Positions 6,511 through 9,922 of a DNA stretch of 9,922 nt are shown here, piece after piece. The stretch comes from an uncultured Oscillospiraceae bacterium. GTDB taxonomy: Bacteria > Bacillota > Clostridia > Oscillospirales > Oscillospiraceae. Both the position numbers and the translations under genes were made by a program. Below the pieces are notes generated by a model. It did no database searches. It had not been told where the DNA came from and saw only the letters and a list, made by a program, of their open reading frames with translations. Every line of letters starts with the position of its first letter. The first letter of the stretch is position 1. The DNA lies in contig CAAETL010000314.1 of the NCBI GenBank assembly GCA_900758955.1, forward strand, positions 1 to 9,922, read 5' to 3'.

Positions 6511-7320
6511 TTATCGAGCCTCAATCCAGTGCTTGCCGATGGGGGGGAGCGTGGGGTCCTTATCCATGTTGTGACAAATCATCAGAGTCTGGTTGCGGTT
6601 TTCCACCTGAAGGGCGTTCTCCAGACCGGCTGCATCCACATTGAGGCGCATGGCCTCTTTGGTGAGGCGGACAGCCAGGGGGTCCTTGGCGGCGATGGTC
6701 CGGGCGATGGACAAAGCGGCGGGCTTCAGGGCAGCTCTGTCCTCCACGATGCGGGAGACCAGACCAAGCTTATCAGCCTCCTGGGCGGTAAAGAAGTCCC
6801 CGGTGAGAAGGAATTCATAGGCACGTCCGGTGCCAATGAGCCGAGGCAGCATGTAGGAGGAGGTCATATCCGCCCCGCCGATGCCCACATTGGCATAGAA
6901 GCAGGAGAAGCGGGCGTCCTTGGTGCATACCCGGATGTCCGAGCACATGGCCAGCGAGAAGCCGGCCCCGCCGGCCACACCGTCAATCATGGCAATGACA
7001 GGCTGGGGGAGCTTGACCATTCCGGCCACGGCGTCGCAGATAGCGATCTGGTAATCGTAAAAGCCGGGGGCAGTCTTTTCCTCATCGGTCAGCCCCTCCT
7101 TCACGTCCAGACCGGCACAGAAACCCTTGGCCTCGTCGCCGCCATAGAGTATCACCACCCGGATCTCCAGATCCCGTTTCAGTTTCCGGAACAGGTCCTC
7201 CAGGTCCAGGAACATCTGATGGCTCAGGGCGTTGTAGGCGCGGGGGCGGTTAAGGGTAACCAGTAGGATGTTGGGTTCCACGATTTCGGTGAGCAGGGTC
7301 TCATACTTGGTATATTCCAT
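6511..7320 (-). CDS. Enoyl-CoA hydratase/isomerase (crotonase) family protein, atypical active site (269 aa)
   Basis: Crotonase-fold enzymes bind acyl-CoA thioesters and stabilise an enolate in an oxyanion hole; members include hydratases, double-bond isomerases, dehydratases and thioesterases. The fold signature is complete: VTLNRPRAYNALSHQM (21-36), the first oxyanion-hole segment GFCAGLDVKEG (66-76), the second at IAMIDGVAGGAGFSLAMCSD (109-128), LPRLIGTGRAYEFLLTGDFF (158-177) and AQEADKLGLVSRIV (179-192). By hand alignment to mitochondrial enoyl-CoA hydratase, the glutamate of GGGCEL is Ser122 here and that of the PEI motif is Tyr142. Both classic hydratase bases therefore appear absent, while an Asp (151, in GIGGADMTSSY) remains close to where dienoyl-CoA isomerases carry a catalytic Asp. 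The gene starts 36 bp after the CoA-transferase stop, with GGAGG 8 nt before its ATG. It probably acts on the acyl-CoA that enzyme makes, as an isomerase, dehydratase or other lyase. Confidence 0.93.
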   Translation of the reverse strand: MEYTKYETLLTEIVEPNILLVTLNRPRAYNALSHQMFLDLEDLFRKLKRDLEIRVVILYGGDEAKGFCAGLDVKEGLTDEEKTAPGFYDYQIAICDAVAGMVKLPQPVIAMIDGVAGGAGFSLAMCSDIRVCTKDARFSCFYANVGIGGADMTSSYMLPRLIGTGRAYEFLLTGDFFTAQEADKLGLVSRIVEDRAALKPAALSIARTIAAKDPLAVRLTKEAMRLNVDAAGLENALQVENRNQTLMICHNMDKDPTLPPIGKHWIEAR

Positions 7321-7356
7321 GGTTTTAACCTCCGTGTTTCATAAATTGTCAGACGG

Positions 7357-8709
7357 TCAATAGTACATGAGTCGGTCGGCTTCCCGGCGAAGCTCGGCCC
7401 GGAAGTCCGGATGGGCCACGGCGATGAGGTTCTCCACTCGCTGTCGCACGGTGCGTTGACGCAGCTTGGCGACGCCGTATTCCGTCACAACATAGTCGGC
7501 CAAGTTACGTGACACCGAGACGATGGACCCAGGCTGGAGGGTGGGGACGATGCGAGACATGGTCCCCTTCTTGGTGGTGGACACCGAGGCGATGATTCCC
7601 CGTCCACCCTTGGAGTGGTAGGCCCCGTAGGCAAAATCGGTGGCTCCGCCAGTGCCGGAAAACTGAGCCGGGCCGATGGATTCGGAGCAGATTTGCCCCG
7701 TCAGGTCATATTGCAGGCCGCCGTTGATGGAAAGCACATTGTCATTTTTGGCGATATTCATGGGATCATTGGTATAGGAGCCCCGGCGGATGTGAATCCG
7801 GGGATTGCGGTCGAGGTAGCGGTATAAAAACTCGTCTCCGATGACGAAGGCGGCCACAGAAACGTATGGGTCGATGGCCTTGCGGCGGTTAGTCACGTTG
7901 CCGCTCTCCATGAGTCTTGCCATGGAGGAGCTGAACTGCTCGGAGTGGATGCCCAGGTCCCACTTGTCCGTGAGGCGGTTGCCGATGGCGGCAGGGATCC
8001 CCCCGAAGCCCAGCTGGAAGCAGTCCCCGTCCCGTGCCAGGGAGACCACGTAGCCGGCCACAGACTCCTCGTCGGCGCTCATCACCGGGTCAGACACGAT
8101 GGGAATGCCCGCCGCCGCTTCCTCCTGGCCCAGTTCATAGATGACGCTGGCCCGCTCCACCGGCAGGGCCACCTCGCCAAATCCCCGGGGGAGCCGGGGG
8201 TTGACCTCGAAGATAACCTTTTCCGCCGTTTCAAAGCTTTCCTGGCTCCACTGCTGGCAAGTGGCGGTGTGGCAGTAGCCAAACTCGTCCATGGCTGACA
8301 CCTGAGCCACGAAGATGTTGGGCTCCTTGCAGGCGTGGAGCTCCGCTCCATAGTTATGTAAGTTGCTTGGGAAGAAGCTCACCCGCCCCGACGGATGGGC
8401 CCGGCGGGTATGGGCGTCGTAAAAGAAAGTGTTCACATGGAAGGGCGTCAAGGCGGGATCGGTGCCGCTGAGCACGGGATGGTCAAACCGCTGCACCGCC
8501 GACCATAGCTCTACCGTTCCGGTCAGCCGGGGGGCAATCTCGTGGAGATGGTCCAAAAACACCTTGGGCTCGTTGCAGTGAATGGGCCAGACGATGCTAT
8601 CCCCGTCCTGGATCAAATCCAGAGCGTCCTGGAGCGTTCCCAGCTTGGACTGGTAGACGGCGGTTTTGCTCATCCCTTGACAGGGCTTTTTCACGCTGTT
8701 TTCTGACAT
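7357..8709 (-). CDS. Acetyl-CoA hydrolase/transferase family CoA-transferase (450 aa)
   Basis: This family, including 4-hydroxybutyrate CoA-transferase and butyrate/propionate:acetate CoA-transferases, moves CoA between carboxylic acids through a glutamyl-CoA intermediate in the cytoplasm. Recognisable elements are VIFEVNPRLPRGFG (165-178), the glycine-rich FQLGFGGIPAAIG (231-243), LGIHSE (252-257), QFSGTGGATDFAYGAYHSKG (349-368), SRIVPTLQPGSIVSVSRN (385-402) and DYVVTEYGVAKLRQRTVRQR (405-424). Glu257 in LGIHSE occupies the expected position of the catalytic glutamate. The usual EMFSDG there reads EQFSSS, so this is a divergent member. The ATG at 8709 has AAGGAG about 8 nt upstream; a second Met at residue 13 lacks such a site. 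Placed after an aminotransferase and before crotonase-family and dehydrogenase genes, it likely activates the hydroxy acid with CoA from acetyl-CoA or from the end-product acyl-CoA. The exact acid is unknown, and an acyl-CoA hydrolase role is less likely. Confidence 0.93.
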   Translation of the reverse strand: MSENSVKKPCQGMSKTAVYQSKLGTLQDALDLIQDGDSIVWPIHCNEPKVFLDHLHEIAPRLTGTVELWSAVQRFDHPVLSGTDPALTPFHVNTFFYDAHTRRAHPSGRVSFFPSNLHNYGAELHACKEPNIFVAQVSAMDEFGYCHTATCQQWSQESFETAEKVIFEVNPRLPRGFGEVALPVERASVIYELGQEEAAAGIPIVSDPVMSADEESVAGYVVSLARDGDCFQLGFGGIPAAIGNRLTDKWDLGIHSEQFSSSMARLMESGNVTNRRKAIDPYVSVAAFVIGDEFLYRYLDRNPRIHIRRGSYTNDPMNIAKNDNVLSINGGLQYDLTGQICSESIGPAQFSGTGGATDFAYGAYHSKGGRGIIASVSTTKKGTMSRIVPTLQPGSIVSVSRNLADYVVTEYGVAKLRQRTVRQRVENLIAVAHPDFRAELRREADRLMYY

Positions 8710-8741
8710 GGGTCGCTCTCCTTTTCCTGTTTTCCGACGTG

Positions 8742-8767
8742 GGGGCCCGGCGGCCTCAGCGGGCCCC
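8742..8767 (-). other. GC-only stem-loop between the aminotransferase and CoA-transferase genes
   Basis: GGGGCCCG (8742-8749) and CGGGCCCC (8760-8767) form a perfect 8-bp all-GC stem with a 10-nt loop, in the 91-bp gap between the two genes. On the minus-strand transcript no U-run follows (the sequence continues CCACGUCGG), so it is not a standard terminator. It ends about 20 nt before the AAGGAG site of the CoA-transferase gene. It may be an RNA processing or stability element that sets different levels of the first enzyme and the rest. Function is inferred only. Confidence 0.5.
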
Positions 8768-8800
8768 GGATTGATACGCCAGCTGATTAGGCGAGATGGA

Positions 8801-9922
8801 TCACTTCACTCGACCGTCAAAGTCGGACAGAGTCTCATCCACACCGGCAATCATCTCCTCCAACTCCTCCTTTTTTACGGTGAGAGCGGGACAGAACATC
8901 ATGGTGTTATCGAAGCCCACCATGGTCATATGCCGCTTGGCCAAAGCGGGAGCCAGGTCATGGAGAAAGTCGCCGCCATCCAAGGCCATCAGAGGCTCCC
9001 GGGTTTCTCGGTCCTTGCTGAATTCAATGGCGGCGTGTAGACCGATGCAGCGCACATCGCCCACGCAGAGGTGATTGTCCTTGATCTGCTCCAGCCCCGA
9101 CTTGAGGACCTTGTGCATGGCGGCCACGTTGTCCATCACCTTGAGACGCTCAAACTCATTGATGTTGGCGATGGCGGCGGCCACACCCAGGGCGTGGGCG
9201 TTATAAGTCAGGCCAGCGGGGAGAACGGTGTCCTCGAAGAAGTCGGACAGCTTCCGGTTGACGATCACCGCCCCCAGAGGGGCGTAGCCGGAGTTGATGC
9301 CCTTGGCGCAGGTGATAATGTCGGGTTCCACGTCGAAGAGGTTGCAGGCGAACCAGTCGCCGCAGCGGCCAAAGCCCGCCATGACCTCGTCACAGACCAT
9401 CAGGATGCCATATTTGTCGCACAGAGCCCGGACCCCCTTCAGGTAACCTTCCGGGTAGATGTAGCAGCCGTTGCTTCCAGGAACCGTCTCCAGGAAGAGA
9501 GCCGCAATCTGTTCAGGCCGCTCATGGAGAATCGTGTCCTCCAGCTGCCACAAAAAGTGCTTAGTGTACTCTGCCTCGGTTTCAAAGCGGATGTCGCAGG
9601 TGTACATGTGGGGGGCGGGGAAGTGGATGAAACCGGGGGCGGGGAAGGGGGAGGAACGGTGGGCCTGGCCGGTGAGGGCGCCGGAGCCCCAAGTGGAGCC
9701 GTGGTAGGAGCGATATTTGGAGAGAACCTTCTGTTTGCCAGTGTAGGTCATGGCCATGCGGATGGCGTACTCGTTGGAGTCGGCTCCGCCTAGGGTAAAC
9801 ATAACCTTAGCCATGTTCTTTGGTGCCCGGTCGATGATCATCTTGGCCAACTGGGCCCGTTTCTCATAGGTATGGCGGGGGGCGCAGTAGGAGAATTGGT
9901 CAGCCTGGTCCTTGATGGCCTG
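8801..9922 (-). CDS. Class III PLP-dependent aminotransferase, C-terminal 373 residues (cut by right edge)
   Basis: Class III aminotransferases move an amino group, often a terminal one (omega-amino acids, taurine, diamines), to pyruvate or 2-oxoglutarate, yielding a semialdehyde. The frame is open to the window edge, so the N-terminal part is missing; a TTG at 9850 is internal, because 24 in-frame codons precede it without a stop. Visible are MFTLGGADSNEYAIRMAM with YRSYHGSTWGSGALTG (cofactor phosphate region), ETVPGSNGCYIYPEGYLKGV, and the PLP-nitrogen aspartate in VCDEVMAGFGRCGDWFA (codon 9391-9389). Also visible are the Schiff-base lysine in ITCAKGINSGYAPLGAV (codon 9304-9302), LTYNAHALGVAAA and VGDVRCIGLHAAIEF. 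The pattern resembles proteins often labelled taurine--2-oxoglutarate transaminase or simply aspartate aminotransferase family, but that label is unreliable for substrate. It is the first visible gene of the operon, and its promoter lies outside. With the alcohol dehydrogenase and CoA-transferase that follow, an omega-amino acid substrate is likely. Confidence 0.93.
   Translation of the reverse strand, partial: QAIKDQADQFSYCAPRHTYEKRAQLAKMIIDRAPKNMAKVMFTLGGADSNEYAIRMAMTYTGKQKVLSKYRSYHGSTWGSGALTGQAHRSSPFPAPGFIHFPAPHMYTCDIRFETEAEYTKHFLWQLEDTILHERPEQIAALFLETVPGSNGCYIYPEGYLKGVRALCDKYGILMVCDEVMAGFGRCGDWFACNLFDVEPDIITCAKGINSGYAPLGAVIVNRKLSDFFEDTVLPAGLTYNAHALGVAAAIANINEFERLKVMDNVAAMHKVLKSGLEQIKDNHLCVGDVRCIGLHAAIEFSKDRETREPLMALDGGDFLHDLAPALAKRHMTMVGFDNTMMFCPALTVKKEELEEMIAGVDETLSDFDGRVK

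Noticed and set aside
9071..9793. Long plus-strand open frame (240 codons) opposite the aminotransferase gene
   Set aside because: It is antisense to a gene with clear catalytic motifs. It arises from GC-rich codon bias, is Gly/Val/Ala-rich and shows no family features. The plus-strand frames at 3684-4601 and 6529-7266 are rejected for the same reason.
5315..9922. Taurine dissimilation module (aminotransferase, iron alcohol dehydrogenase and TRAP transporter as in the isethionate route)
   Set aside because: The aminotransferase resembles proteins carrying that label, but the CoA-transferase, crotonase-family and acyl-CoA dehydrogenase genes have no place in it. No sulfonate lyase is visible. 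Not excluded, only less likely.

Overview
The window is one strand of tightly packed genes, all read on the minus strand (right to left). Third codon positions are rich in G and C, every well-placed start has a strong AGGAGG/AAGGAG-type ribosome binding site, and the solute-binding protein is a lipoprotein. These features suggest a moderately GC-rich anaerobic Firmicute. An Oscillospiraceae-type gut clostridium (relatives of Flavonifractor, Intestinimonas or Clostridium viride) is my best guess, but it is an inference from style and gene content, not a sequence match.

In transcription order the window holds: a class III PLP aminotransferase (cut by the right edge); an acetyl-CoA hydrolase/transferase-family CoA-transferase; an enoyl-CoA hydratase/isomerase-family protein that lacks both usual hydratase glutamates; an iron-containing alcohol dehydrogenase; a complete TRAP transporter (DctP lipoprotein, DctQ, DctM); a LysR-type regulator with its own probable promoter; a strong intrinsic terminator; and, from a separate probable promoter, an acyl-CoA dehydrogenase cut by the left edge. 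Gaps from the aminotransferase to DctM are 36 to 104 bp, with a 1-base DctQ/DctM overlap, so 9922 to 2137 is probably one operon whose promoter lies beyond the right edge.

Read together, the genes look like a dedicated uptake and fermentation module for a small amino acid or related carboxylate. TRAP uptake would be followed by transamination to a semialdehyde, reduction by the iron alcohol dehydrogenase to a hydroxy acid, CoA activation, crotonase-family chemistry on the acyl-CoA, and a redox step by the acyl-CoA dehydrogenase. That order fits reductive fermentation of an omega-amino acid: beta-alanine through 3-hydroxypropionyl-CoA and acryloyl-CoA, or 5-aminovalerate through 5-hydroxyvaleryl-CoA as biochemically described in C. 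viride. 4-Aminobutyrate would also fit but needs a 4-hydroxybutyryl-CoA dehydratase that is not in the window. The substrate cannot be fixed from sequence alone.

Smaller signals include a very GC-rich hairpin between the aminotransferase and CoA-transferase genes, stem-loops without U-tracts after dctP and dctM, a low-complexity cytoplasmic tail on DctQ, and a long untranslated leader before the acyl-CoA dehydrogenase. I see no RNA genes, CRISPR arrays, insertion sequences or attachment sites.
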